From Thermoproteus sp. CP80 (GTDB taxonomy: Archaea; Thermoproteota; Thermoprotei; Thermoproteales; Thermoproteaceae), in the NCBI RefSeq assembly GCF_002077075.2, contig NZ_LCWM02000001.1, forward strand, positions 6,724 through 70,723: 64,000 bases of DNA, in the 5' to 3' direction. Of this stretch, positions 42,977-51,830 are shown piece after piece. Each line of letters starts with the position of its first letter. Position 1 is the first letter of the stretch. The translations under genes were made by a program, and so were the position numbers. The notes below the pieces were generated by a model, which did not search any database, had not been told where the DNA came from, and saw only the letters and a program-made list of their open reading frames with translations.

Positions 42977-44209
42977 ATGGTATTCCCGCTGGACTCCATA
43001 ACCGACTACTCCATAGCGTTGACGCCTGAACACGAGATGTTCAGAAGGGCCGTGAGGGAATTCGTGGAGAGGGAGATAGCGCCTAAGGCCATGGAGATAG
43101 AGGAGAGGGATCAGCCCCCGCTGGATATAATCAGGAAGATAGCAGAGCAGGGCTTCTACGGAATAGGGATCCCGGAGAAGTACGGGGGACAGGGCGGCGA
43201 CCACCGGATGGCCGCCATAATGAGCGAGGAGTTCTGCAGGGTCCTCCCCGGCCTCAGCGTGTACTTCGGCACCAACGAGCTGTTCCTCACGCCGATCCTG
43301 CTGTTCGGCACAGAGGAGCAGAGGCAGAAGTACGTGCCGCCTATAGCCAGAGGCGAGAAGCTGGGCGCCTTCGCCGTCACCGAGCCCTGTTGCGGCTCGG
43401 ACGTGGCCGGCATCCAGACCAAGGCCGAGAAGAGGGGCAACAGGTGGGTGATCAACGGCAGGAAGGCCTTCATAAGCAGCTCCGACGTGGCCGACTACTT
43501 CATAGTCCTCGCCCGCACCTACCCGCCGCCCGATAGGAAGACCCGCTACCTCGGTCTGACGTACTTCATAGTGGAGAAGGGCACGCCCGGCTTCAAGGTG
43601 GAGCAGTGCTACCACAAGATGGGCCTCCACGGCGACAACGCCTGCGAGCTGGTCTTCGAGAACGTGGAGGTTCCGGACGAGAACAGAGTCGGCGAGGAGG
43701 GGATGGGCTTCATCTACGCCATGGAGACCTTCGACAGGACTAGAATAGGCGTGGCGGCCCAAGCCGTGGGCATGGCCCAAGGCGCCTTCGAGAAGGCGTT
43801 CCAGTACGTCCACCAGAGGCAGGCCTTCGGCGTGCCCGTCGCCTACTTCCAGGCCATACAGTTCTCGCTGATGGACATGGCGGCCAAGCTCATGTCGGCG
43901 AGGCTCCTCACGTACCTCGCGGCGAAGCTGGCGGACGAGGGCAGGAAGGAGTTCACCTTCGTGGCGTCGCTCGCCAAGTTCTACGCCACCGAGGCCGCCG
44001 AGGAGATAATATCTGAGGCCATAAATCTGCACGGCGGCGTCGGCGTGATCGTCGAGACGGGCATAGAGAGGTTCCTCCGCGACGTCAAGATAACCCAAAT
44101 ATACGAAGGCGCCAACAACATCCAGCGCCTGACCGCCTACCGCCAGCTGATCCGCCTCCTCCGCGAGAAGGGCCAGATACCGGAGGAGGTGGCGAAGCTC
44201 GTCACATGA
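42977..44209 (+). CDS. Acyl-CoA dehydrogenase
   Basis: 410 residues. FAVTEPCCGSDVAGIQT and KAFISSSDVADYFIV are the FAD/substrate signatures; QIYEGANNIQR near the C-terminus carries the catalytic base Glu. It oxidises acyl-CoA to trans-2-enoyl-CoA and passes electrons to an ETF, which is not in the window. It is the first gene of a three-gene operon and overlaps the thiolase gene by ATGA. Confidence 0.93.
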   Translation: MVFPLDSITDYSIALTPEHEMFRRAVREFVEREIAPKAMEIEERDQPPLDIIRKIAEQGFYGIGIPEKYGGQGGDHRMAAIMSEEFCRVLPGLSVYFGTNELFLTPILLFGTEEQRQKYVPPIARGEKLGAFAVTEPCCGSDVAGIQTKAEKRGNRWVINGRKAFISSSDVADYFIVLARTYPPPDRKTRYLGLTYFIVEKGTPGFKVEQCYHKMGLHGDNACELVFENVEVPDENRVGEEGMGFIYAMETFDRTRIGVAAQAVGMAQGAFEKAFQYVHQRQAFGVPVAYFQAIQFSLMDMAAKLMSARLLTYLAAKLADEGRKEFTFVASLAKFYATEAAEEIISEAINLHGGVGVIVETGIERFLRDVKITQIYEGANNIQRLTAYRQLIRLLREKGQIPEEVAKLVT

Positions 44210-45378
44210 GGAGGGTCGCAATAGTCGGCGTAGGGGTCTCCAAGTTCGGCTACAGGCCGGACGTATCTCTGCCCGAGCTTGCCTGGGAGGCCGTCAAGGA
44301 GGCCCTGGACGACGCTAGGCTCGACGCGAAGGACGTGGAGGCGTACGTGGTCGGGAACGTGGGCGGCTGGTCCAGCGAGCCTCTGCCCGCGGTGGTCGTG
44401 GGGGAGTACTGCGGCCTGGCGCCCAGCAGCGGCATAAGGGTGGAGGCCGCCTGCGCAAGCGGATCCTCGGCCGTCAGGACGGCGTACCACATGGTGGCCA
44501 GCGGCGAGGCCGATATAGTCATGGCCATGGGCGTGGAGAAGATGAACGAGTCGCCTACGCCGACGGTGGTGGAGTTCATAGGTCGGGCGGGGAACTACTT
44601 CTGGGAGTTCGAGAACTTCGGCCTCACCTTCCCGGGCTACTACGCGCTCCACGCCACGGCCTATATGAACAAGTACGGCGCCACGGAGGCCGACCTCTGC
44701 GAGGTCGCCGTCAAGAACCACTACTACGGCTCGCTCAACCCCAAGGCCCAGTTCCAGAAGCCCATAACGGTCGAGGAATGCCTCAAGTCCAAGTACGTGG
44801 CGTGGCCCCTCAAGCTCTACGACTCCTCGCCCATAACGGACGGCTCGGCCGCGGTCATACTGGCCGGCGAGGAGGTCGCCAAGAAGATCACGGACACCCC
44901 CGTGTGGATAAAGGCCATCGGCGCCGCCAACGGCACCAGCAATCTCAGCAAGAGGGAGGACTTCGCTGGGCTGGAGGCGGCGAGGCTTGCGGCCCAGAGG
45001 GCCTACAGGAGGGCCGGGATAGACCCCAGCGAGCCGGTGAAGCATCTCGACGTGGCCGAGGTACACGACTGCTTCACCATAGCCGAGATAATGGCGTATG
45101 AGGACTTGGGGTTCGCCAAGAGGGGCGAGGGCTACAAGCTCGCCAGAGAGAAGCAGACCTATATCGGCGGCGTGATACCGGTGAACTTAAGCGGCGGCCT
45201 CAAGGCGAAGGGCCACCCCATAGGCGCGACCGGCGTAGCCATGATAGCCGAGCTGACGAGGCAGTTGAGGCAGGAGGTCGAGAGGGGCAGGCAAGCGCCG
45301 ATAAGGAAGGGCATGGCGTTGGCCCATAACGTAGGCGGGACCGGCCACTACGCGTTCGTGACCGTGCTATCGCTATGA
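44206..45378 (+). CDS. SCP2-type thiolase (archaeal acetyl-CoA acetyltransferase family)
   Basis: 390 residues. The nucleophile Cys is in VEAACASGSSAVRTA (near residue 85), a His is in AEVHDCF and another in KGHPIGATG. The C-terminal HNVGGTGHYAFV replaces the CxG loop of bacterial thiolases, as in the archaeal thiolases that pair with DUF35 proteins. The next gene encodes such a DUF35 partner (ATGA overlap), so a thiolase-DUF35 complex is likely. Confidence 0.88.
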   Translation: MRRVAIVGVGVSKFGYRPDVSLPELAWEAVKEALDDARLDAKDVEAYVVGNVGGWSSEPLPAVVVGEYCGLAPSSGIRVEAACASGSSAVRTAYHMVASGEADIVMAMGVEKMNESPTPTVVEFIGRAGNYFWEFENFGLTFPGYYALHATAYMNKYGATEADLCEVAVKNHYYGSLNPKAQFQKPITVEECLKSKYVAWPLKLYDSSPITDGSAAVILAGEEVAKKITDTPVWIKAIGAANGTSNLSKREDFAGLEAARLAAQRAYRRAGIDPSEPVKHLDVAEVHDCFTIAEIMAYEDLGFAKRGEGYKLAREKQTYIGGVIPVNLSGGLKAKGHPIGATGVAMIAELTRQLRQEVERGRQAPIRKGMALAHNVGGTGHYAFVTVLSL

Positions 45379-45920
45379 GCACGGTAGTGGAGAAGCTCAG
45401 GGAATATCTGGACAGAGCGGAGGCGGAGCAGATAAGGCAGCTGGACCAGCTGGTCGCCGCCACCGGCCTCCCGGTGTATAGGGACCCCAAGACCGGCGCG
45501 TTGATCTGGGTGGACGTCAGAGAGCTGAGGCTGAGGTTCCAGCTATCCGTCAACAGGATAGCTAAATTCGTAGAGGGGCTCTCCCAGGAACGGCTTTACT
45601 ACACCGTATGCAGAAGGTGCGGGGCTAAGTACTTCCCGCCGCAGGCCGACTGCCCCAGGTGTAAATCCTCAGACATGGAGTGGAGAGAGGCGTCGAGGGA
45701 GGGCGAGCTGGTCACCTGGACCGTCATAAACGTCAAGCCGGCCAGCTTCGCCCACAACAAGGACTACGTGGTCGGGATCGTCAAGATGCCCGACGGCTTC
45801 AACGTGACCGCCTGGATAGACGCCGACCCATCGACGCTTAGGCCGGGCATGAGGCTGAGGCTTTTCGTGGGTAAGAGGCCCGGCGAGAACTACATAACCT
45901 ATTGGTTTAGGCCGGTCTAG
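45375..45920 (+). CDS. DUF35 OB-fold/zinc-ribbon protein, thiolase partner
   Basis: 181 residues with a rubredoxin-like zinc ribbon CRRCGAKYFPPQADCPRCKS (residues 79-98) followed by an OB-fold (GELVTWTVINVKP, FNVTAWIDAD). DUF35 proteins bind CoA thioesters and shuttle acetoacetyl-CoA between partner enzymes in archaea. The N-terminal 70 residues are a helical extension, longer than in minimal members. Confidence 0.88.
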   Translation: MSTVVEKLREYLDRAEAEQIRQLDQLVAATGLPVYRDPKTGALIWVDVRELRLRFQLSVNRIAKFVEGLSQERLYYTVCRRCGAKYFPPQADCPRCKSSDMEWREASREGELVTWTVINVKPASFAHNKDYVVGIVKMPDGFNVTAWIDADPSTLRPGMRLRLFVGKRPGENYITYWFRPV

Positions 45921-46047
45921 CGAGGTCCGCCTGGCGGTTTGGAGGACCTCCCAGGCTGGCGGACGCGCGCGTCGGCCGCCGGCGCCTACAGTTCGCCGTG
46001 GGGACTAAATAGGGACAATATTTTTAACTGGCGCCTCACGAGGGCCA

Positions 46048-47199
46048 ATGTTGCCGAGGGCGTTCGTAACGAGCGTGGTCGGGTCGTGGCCGAGGCCTAA
46101 ATGGCTTCTAGAGGCCTTCGAGAGAAGGGAGGCGGGCCTCATCGACGACGAGACCCTGAAGATATATATGGACGACGCGGCCCGGCTCGCCATAAAGGAC
46201 CAGGAGGAGGCGGGGATAGACGTGGTGACGGACGGCGAGCAGAGGAGGACCAGCTTCGTGGCGTTCGTGGGCCAGAAGCTCAAGGGCTTCAAGATAGCGA
46301 AGGCCGAGGAGCTCCATCCGGAGGCCCGGGAGATCATGAAGCGACACAAGGCCCCTCTGACCATATGGCGTCCCGTCATATCGGGGTACATAGAGGATAG
46401 CGTCATAGCCGCCGACGAGGCCCGGTTCGCGCGGGCCGTGGCCTCGAGGCCCATCAAGGTCACTCTGCCGTCGCCCTACCTCATCATGTGGGAGAGCTGG
46501 CACTCCAGGATCTCAGCGCCGTACTACCCCAAGCCGGAGGATGCGGCCGAGGCGTACGCCAAGGTGCTCCGGAGGGAGATCGCGAGGCTTGTGGACGCCG
46601 GCGTGGCCTTCATCCAGCTCGACGAGCCGATGCTGGGCGATCTGCTGGAGGCCTCCGAGAACGAGCCCGACCGCTACAAGAAGGTGGCCTCCGAGATATA
46701 CGGCCAGAAGTACAGAGGGCTTCGGGACGAGATCAGGCTCGCCCTGGATCTGGTCAACGAGGTGGTTCAGGGCTACGAGACCTCGGTGCGCATAGGGATG
46801 CACCTAGATAGATGGCCTGCCGAGGACTCGCCCGTGGTGGGCTACGAGAAGCTGGCCCCCGCCATCTTCGACGCGAAGGTGAGGCAGTACGTGGTGGAGT
46901 ACAAGGCGCCGAGGATGGGCGACCCCGTCGAGTTCGCCAAGTTGCTTCCCAGCGACAAGGAGATAGGGCTCGGCTCCGTCGACGTGAGGGACCACAAGAG
47001 GGTGGAGACCCCCGAGGAGATCATGGCCCACGTGGAGAGGATAGTGAGGTACGTGGATCCGACCAGGATCTGGCTCAACCCCGACTGCGGCTTCGCGCCG
47101 GGCCAGTTCAGGGCTTTCCCGAGGGACGTCGCCAGGGCGAAGCTGAAGGCCATGGTCGAGGCGGCCAGGAGGCTCAGAAGATCGTACTGGTGGGCGTGA
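46048..47199 (+). CDS. Cobalamin-independent methionine synthase (MetE C-terminal) family protein
   Basis: 383 residues with the barrel fold of the MetE catalytic half: SVVGSWPRP, VVTDGEQRR, IQLDEPMLGD. The zinc-ligand Glu (VVEYKAP) and the late Cys (NPDCGFAP) are in place, but the usual His-x-Cys pair is not: the local sequence is RIGMHLDRW, with a lone His. It could be a methionine synthase using another methyl donor, as proposed for short archaeal MetE proteins, or a different thiol alkyltransferase. It starts at ATG 46048 after a tttttaac box. Confidence 0.8.
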   Translation: MLPRAFVTSVVGSWPRPKWLLEAFERREAGLIDDETLKIYMDDAARLAIKDQEEAGIDVVTDGEQRRTSFVAFVGQKLKGFKIAKAEELHPEAREIMKRHKAPLTIWRPVISGYIEDSVIAADEARFARAVASRPIKVTLPSPYLIMWESWHSRISAPYYPKPEDAAEAYAKVLRREIARLVDAGVAFIQLDEPMLGDLLEASENEPDRYKKVASEIYGQKYRGLRDEIRLALDLVNEVVQGYETSVRIGMHLDRWPAEDSPVVGYEKLAPAIFDAKVRQYVVEYKAPRMGDPVEFAKLLPSDKEIGLGSVDVRDHKRVETPEEIMAHVERIVRYVDPTRIWLNPDCGFAPGQFRAFPRDVARAKLKAMVEAARRLRRSYWWA

Positions 47200-47511
47200 C
47201 ATGGCCCCGGCCGAACCCTCAAGGCCGACCAATGCCCCTAGGAAAGCCCACTTTTAGTTTTCGCAAAACCTCTATAATGATAAGCTATATTGATACATAG
47301 TTATCAAGTATGCCGAAATCCGTGCAGTTTAAGACGTCGCATCTTAAGTTAAATAAATTATGCAAAGTCCCCGAGGGGTATGCGGTTTAAGCCGCCGTCT
47401 TTTCGGCTTGACGTAAAAGTTTAGCCGAGGCCGGCAGGGGAAAAGAAGGGGAAAAAGAGGGGTTTCATCCCGGCGGGGCCTCGCACGCCCGGCCCTCCCG
47501 ACGCCCGCGCC
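47200..47511. other. Intergenic region with an 18-bp inverted repeat
   Basis: 312 bases, AT-rich in the middle, separating the metE-like gene from the accessory segment. TTGATA-N6-TATCAA at 47290-47307 is a perfect 6-bp-arm inverted repeat. No ORF with good codon use is seen. It marks the left edge of a GC-richer segment carrying the PaRep2 genes. Confidence 0.5.
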
Positions 47512-47961
47512 TCACAGGATCCGTATGTACTCCTTGGCCCTCGCGAATATCGACCGCCTCTTAGGCCTGTAGACCTCCCTCACCCCGCCCTCATGGGGCT
47601 CCAGTCGGCTGAACTCCAGCTCAAGCCTCCTGACGTTGACGCCCCCGTCGGCTGAGCAGTAGGCCCAGCCGAATAACGATATACACGCCTCAGAGCCGTC
47701 CCTGGCGACGTAGGCCTCCACGGAGTACGGGTTCACGAGGCCCACCGGCCCCTGCCCTATCAGCTCCGCCATCCACGGAAACCTCCGCAGAACCTTGGCT
47801 ATCCCCACGATCTGCTTCTCCGCGCGGGGGGCCCACGTCCTAAGCCAATCGACGCCTAAGGCGCCCAGCTCCGGATACTCCTTTAGGAGCCGTTCGACTG
47901 GGTCGGCCGGCTCGGGAGGCCTCCTCACCGCGCCCGCGTCCACGCCGTCGCCCGAGCTCAT
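47512..47961 (-). CDS. Hypothetical protein (149 aa) in PaRep2 locus
   Basis: 149 residues; mixed alpha/beta, with a proline/charged N-terminus and a basic C-terminus (YRPKRRSIFARAKEYIRIL). Two Cys occur in EACISLFGWAYC. No family recognised. Its ATG overlaps the stop of the cyclin-repeat gene by ATGA, so the two are coupled. Confidence 0.6.
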   Translation of the reverse strand: MSSGDGVDAGAVRRPPEPADPVERLLKEYPELGALGVDWLRTWAPRAEKQIVGIAKVLRRFPWMAELIGQGPVGLVNPYSVEAYVARDGSEACISLFGWAYCSADGGVNVRRLELEFSRLEPHEGGVREVYRPKRRSIFARAKEYIRIL

Positions 47962-48404
47962 GCCCTGATGCGCCTAGCGGCGCCCTTGACGCCCACGACG
48001 GCCGCTCCCGCCGCCTCCGCCAGGCGCATCAGCATCCCGTGCTTCCTGTGGGTAGCGAGCCATAGGGACGCCGCGGCCAGGACCCAGGGGTTCCTGCCCA
48101 CGACGGCTTTCCTGTTACCCTCAAGGATCTCAAGGGCCCTCCTCACCACGGGAGCCGGCAGTCTGGCCCTCGCGGCCACTATCTTGACGTAGTCCTCAAT
48201 TGGCGGCCTCCTCCCCCTAACGAGCTCATCGAGCCTCCAGGCCGCCCTCTTGACGGCCGACCTGTCCGCCTTACTGCATTTGAGGAAGTCGCCCAACGGC
48301 CTCGGCCCGCCCAGATCCCTCGCCGCGAGCCAGAGGGCCGCCACAGCGACGGCCCCGGCAGAAAGGCCCTCCAGCTCGTATATGTGCCTCCTCACCAGCG
48401 CCAT
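47958..48404 (-). CDS. TFB-like protein with cyclin repeats only, 5' end uncertain
   Basis: 148 residues from the only ATG (48404). Two helical repeats match the TFIIB/TFB cyclin fold: GLSAGAVAVAALWLAAR then PRPLGDFLKCSKADRSAVKR, and VVGRNPWVLAAASLWLATHR then MLMRLAEAAGAAVVGVK. There is no N-terminal zinc ribbon or B-reader. The frame remains open and cyclin-like for 30 more codons upstream (to 48494, including RLLGAEVSRVRECAGAPHRV) with no standard start codon, so the gene may be 5'-truncated or use an unusual start. It could bind TBP-DNA or act as a regulator (inference). Confidence 0.6.
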   Translation of the reverse strand: MALVRRHIYELEGLSAGAVAVAALWLAARDLGGPRPLGDFLKCSKADRSAVKRAAWRLDELVRGRRPPIEDYVKIVAARARLPAPVVRRALEILEGNRKAVVGRNPWVLAAASLWLATHRKHGMLMRLAEAAGAAVVGVKGAARRIRA

Positions 48405-48457
48405 CGCCGCCTCGGCTACGCGGTGCGGCGCGCCTGCGCACTCCCTGACCCTGCTGA

Positions 48458-48690
48458 CCTCCGCCCCTAGGAGGCGAGCCGCACCTCCCTCCAGTTAAGG
48501 GTGTCCCTGTCGAAGCCGGCGAGAGCCACCGGGGGCCGTGCTCCGCCTTCACGCCGATCTCCGTCTTGTTCACGAGCCTTGAGGGGAGCCGCGCGGATGC
48601 GCGCAAGCTGGACGCGCCGCTCCGGCCCCGTATCGACCACGCTATCAGCCGCACGGCGAAGGAGCTTTTCGAGGGGGCCAGGAGCCGTGG
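48458..48690 (+). pseudogene. Out-of-frame 5' piece likely belonging to the PaRep2b gene
   Basis: In the frame offset from the main PaRep2b frame, 48458-48690 is open and reads like protein: PVEAGESHRGP, PISVLFTSLEGSRADARKLD and ISRTAKELFEGAR. The main frame upstream of 48687 is instead Arg/Ser-rich and unconvincing. A frameshift near 48680 would join KELFEGAR to GPAELFVEAITRVL. There is no good start codon in this piece, which also overlaps the 5' region of the divergent cyclin-repeat gene. Confidence 0.4.
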
Positions 48691-51600
48691 AGGGGCCGGC
48701 GGAGCTCTTCGTCGAAGCAATAACGAGGGTTCTGGCTTGGATCGACGCCCACAAGGCCCACCTCTTCCTGGCCGCCGCGGTTGCGGCCGGGCTTATCGCG
48801 CTGTCAGCCGCCATGAACCTCTGGGGCCTTATCGAGCTGGGCAGGCTCGCCTACGCGGCGGCCGGCCTGCCGCTCTTCGCCGGGCTCGCCGACGCGGGAG
48901 AGAGGGCGGCGGAGAGGTTCAGGGCCCTGGCCGAGAGGTACATGAGGTGGAGGATCGACGAGGGGGCCGTCGACGGGGTCCTCAAGGCCCCTCTGAATAA
49001 CGGAAGGCCGTACACGGCGCTTTCGAGGCTGGCCGAATCCAAAAGCCTGCCCAGGCCCCTCGCGGAGCTGAGGGAGGCGCTGAGATCGGTGGAGGGCGAG
49101 GCGGAGAAGGACGCCGCAGTTGTCGCCGCCCTCGTGCTCTACAAGGCGCTCGTGAAGAACGCAGAGGCGTATAAGGAGTGGGCCGAGCTGTACCGCTGGG
49201 CGAGGGGCCTGGCCGGGAGGCGGGAGTTCGCGGTGGCGGCCGGCGAGATCGGGAGGCTCCGCGGGGCGCATGGGAGGCTTGAGGAGGCGGCTGAGGAGTT
49301 GAGGAGGGAGCTGAACGTCGTGCTGGCGTCCTACTCGCAGAGGCGCGACGTATACGAGAGGCTCAGGCCCCTCCTGGAGGTTGACCTGAAGAGGGCTGAG
49401 GGGCTGGCGGAGGCCAGCCACAGGGGGCTTTCGGACTACTCCGACGCCAGCATGGGGACCAAGGCCTACGCCGCCCTTCTCTCGATCGCCAGGGGCGGGA
49501 TATACGGCCATGTCGCCATGCTGCTCGCCGTGGAGGGCGCTCTGGCCGACATAGTGATTTCGGCGCCTGGAGGCGCCTACGAGAAGGCCAGTGGCATCGC
49601 CGGCAACCGCGGCGAGGCGGTCGATCCGTCCCGCTCGCCTAAGGGGGCCGCGGTCTGGGAGGACAAGGCCGCCTCCGCCCTCCTCCGCTACCTCCTCGGC
49701 AGAGCGGATGAGGCCGACCTCAAGTTCAAGCGCGTTGAGGGAGGCTTCGAGGTGTTCAAGGCCTACGGCGGCGTCGAGTCGTATTTAGACGCTCTGAAGG
49801 TGGGAAAGACGGTGGCCAGCTCCAAGGCCGGCGAGGAGGAGGTGAGGCGCTTCGTGGAGGAGGCAAAAGAGCGTAAGCCCGACCTCTCGGGGCTCAGCAA
49901 GATATGGCAGGCGTTGCCGTGGCTTGCCACGGACGTGTCGTTTTCCAAAGGGCGGATAGTGGCCGGCACCGCCCATCCTTGGCAGCTGGCCTGGTACGTC
50001 GCCCTCTTCGGCGAGCCGGAGTCGATCAGGGGCGGGGCCAGCGTCACTGAGGAGGGCATCAAGCCCAACGTCACTGCGTACTGGCCCAGGGAGGTCCTCG
50101 ACCGAATCATCGCCGAGGAGAGCAAGGAGCTGGAGCCCCTCCTCGGCCGCCCGGTCAAGAGCTGGCGGGAGCTGGTGGACTCGATAGGCTGGAGCCAAGT
50201 CCTGGAGAGGGTCGGGGAGCTGGCCGATGCGTTGAAGCCATGGATAGGCCGCAAGGATGCGAAGGACGCGGAGAGGGAGGGCCTCATGAGGAGGATGCTC
50301 AGCGAGCTGGCGCTGTTCGCCCACTTCGCCGAGGCGAGGAGGGGGCTGGGCGACGGCGAGTGGCGTAAGGAGCGGGCGGTGAGGCTGTCGAGGGCCATGG
50401 AGGCGCTCAGCGGCGGGAGGATAGGGGGCGAGTACGCCGAGAGGCTGGCCAGGCTGATCATCTACTACGCCGAAGGGCAGAAGAAATATGCAGAGGAGCG
50501 CATCGAAAACCTGGCCGAGGAGCTCGCCGGCGTCCTCAAGGAGGATGTGGAGAGGGCTAGGGGAGAGGTCTGGGGCGTCGTGGACTTCGCCCTAAGCGAT
50601 ATGTACTGCCTGGCGAGGGACTGCGCCAGGGATGAGGTCGCTAGGAAGTTCGTCGCCCCCGCCCTTGAGCTCATCATGCTGGACAAGGCGGCGAGGGGCG
50701 GGTTCGATAGGAGGGAGGCGTTGCTGCGGTTCGGCGAGATGTACGCCACCGCGATAGCGGGGGACGGCACGGTGGAGTCGAGGAGGGTCGAGCCGGCCTT
50801 CGGGGAAGGGCTGGGCGGCGCAACGGAGGTCGTGCTGGTCGTAGGGGGCGAGCTGGGCGGCGGCGCCGCGCTCCTGCGGCTGGCGGCCCTTCGCCAGCTC
50901 AACGAGCTCCTGTCCAAGGACTTGAAGTTCGGCGTGAGGGCGTACGTGAAGAGGGGCAGATACTACGACATAGCCGCCTACGGCGAAGATGCCGCCAGGC
51001 TGATGCGCCTTCTTGCCGTGTCTGCGCCCTCCGCCGGCGGTGGGTACTTAAGCCCCAAGTTCGATGGTTTCGTGGGGGAGGCCCGGGCGGAGGTGCGGCT
51101 CGACGAGGGGAGCATAAGGCGGACCGAGCGCGGCGTCGCCGCCGATCTGATAATATCGGAGGGCGGCGTCGAGGTGAAGTACAACGTCTATCTGCGTGGG
51201 GATCACATCATGCTCCAGTTCCGCTCGAAGGATCGCGGCCGCGCAGAGCTCGCGGCTCGCCTCCTCAAGCTTGCGGGCGTCAACGCAGAGGTGAGGAGGG
51301 AGGGCGGCAGGGACGTATGGTACGTCGAAGCCACCACAGACAAGCTGGCGGCTGGGCGTAAGGAGCTTAGGGACGCCATCGCCGAGTTCGTCAGAGCGGC
51401 GCGCGGCAACGACCTGGTGGACGCCGGCAAGGCGGAGCGCTGGCTGGAGAAGCTGGAGAGGGGCCTCACGCTGAGGGAGGGCTGGCCGAAGTACCTCGTG
51501 AGGCTGGCCAAGGGCGCGCTGGTGATCAGATACATGTCCACCAACCCCGGCAACATAGAGCGCGAAGTCCAGCGGCTTGAGGCAATGGGCCTTGAGGAGG

Positions 51601-51830
51601 ACAGACACTTCACGGTGAAGAAGCCGGAGGGCGGGAAGGCGGGCTACGTTTCAATACTCAAGGAGGGCCTTGAGCGCGCCGCTTGGCTTTCAGTCCACGG
51701 CTCCGGCGACCAACAGGAACTTGCGGCGGACTTCGTAGACCTCATATTGGAGAGGGCCAGGAAGAGGGGCGGCGCCGTGTACAAAAAGGCCCTGGAGGTC
51801 GTGGAGAGAGGTAAACAGTGGGCTCCCTGA
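48687..51830 (+). CDS. PaRep2b-family large protein
   Basis: 1047 residues from GTG 48687 (the frame is open back to 48501). The sequence matches my memory of the PaRep2b family described from Pyrobaculum aerophilum: AALLSIARGGIYGHVAMLL in the middle and, near the C-terminus, AARLLKLAGVNAEV, VWYVEATTDKLAAGRKEL and ILKEGLERAAWLSVHGSGDQ. A hydrophobic segment at about residues 18-46 could span the membrane; the rest is long helical repeats. Most family members are reported as frameshifted; this one is open for over 3.1 kb. Function unknown. Confidence 0.75.
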   Translation: MEGPAELFVEAITRVLAWIDAHKAHLFLAAAVAAGLIALSAAMNLWGLIELGRLAYAAAGLPLFAGLADAGERAAERFRALAERYMRWRIDEGAVDGVLKAPLNNGRPYTALSRLAESKSLPRPLAELREALRSVEGEAEKDAAVVAALVLYKALVKNAEAYKEWAELYRWARGLAGRREFAVAAGEIGRLRGAHGRLEEAAEELRRELNVVLASYSQRRDVYERLRPLLEVDLKRAEGLAEASHRGLSDYSDASMGTKAYAALLSIARGGIYGHVAMLLAVEGALADIVISAPGGAYEKASGIAGNRGEAVDPSRSPKGAAVWEDKAASALLRYLLGRADEADLKFKRVEGGFEVFKAYGGVESYLDALKVGKTVASSKAGEEEVRRFVEEAKERKPDLSGLSKIWQALPWLATDVSFSKGRIVAGTAHPWQLAWYVALFGEPESIRGGASVTEEGIKPNVTAYWPREVLDRIIAEESKELEPLLGRPVKSWRELVDSIGWSQVLERVGELADALKPWIGRKDAKDAEREGLMRRMLSELALFAHFAEARRGLGDGEWRKERAVRLSRAMEALSGGRIGGEYAERLARLIIYYAEGQKKYAEERIENLAEELAGVLKEDVERARGEVWGVVDFALSDMYCLARDCARDEVARKFVAPALELIMLDKAARGGFDRREALLRFGEMYATAIAGDGTVESRRVEPAFGEGLGGATEVVLVVGGELGGGAALLRLAALRQLNELLSKDLKFGVRAYVKRGRYYDIAAYGEDAARLMRLLAVSAPSAGGGYLSPKFDGFVGEARAEVRLDEGSIRRTERGVAADLIISEGGVEVKYNVYLRGDHIMLQFRSKDRGRAELAARLLKLAGVNAEVRREGGRDVWYVEATTDKLAAGRKELRDAIAEFVRAARGNDLVDAGKAERWLEKLERGLTLREGWPKYLVRLAKGALVIRYMSTNPGNIEREVQRLEAMGLEEDRHFTVKKPEGGKAGYVSILKEGLERAAWLSVHGSGDQQELAADFVDLILERARKRGGAVYKKALEVVERGKQWAP

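Noticed and set aside
41165-44221. A 1018-codon open frame on the minus strand
   Set aside because: Its upstream 430 codons are the antisense of the acyl-CoA dehydrogenase gene; only the part from 42892 down is a real gene.
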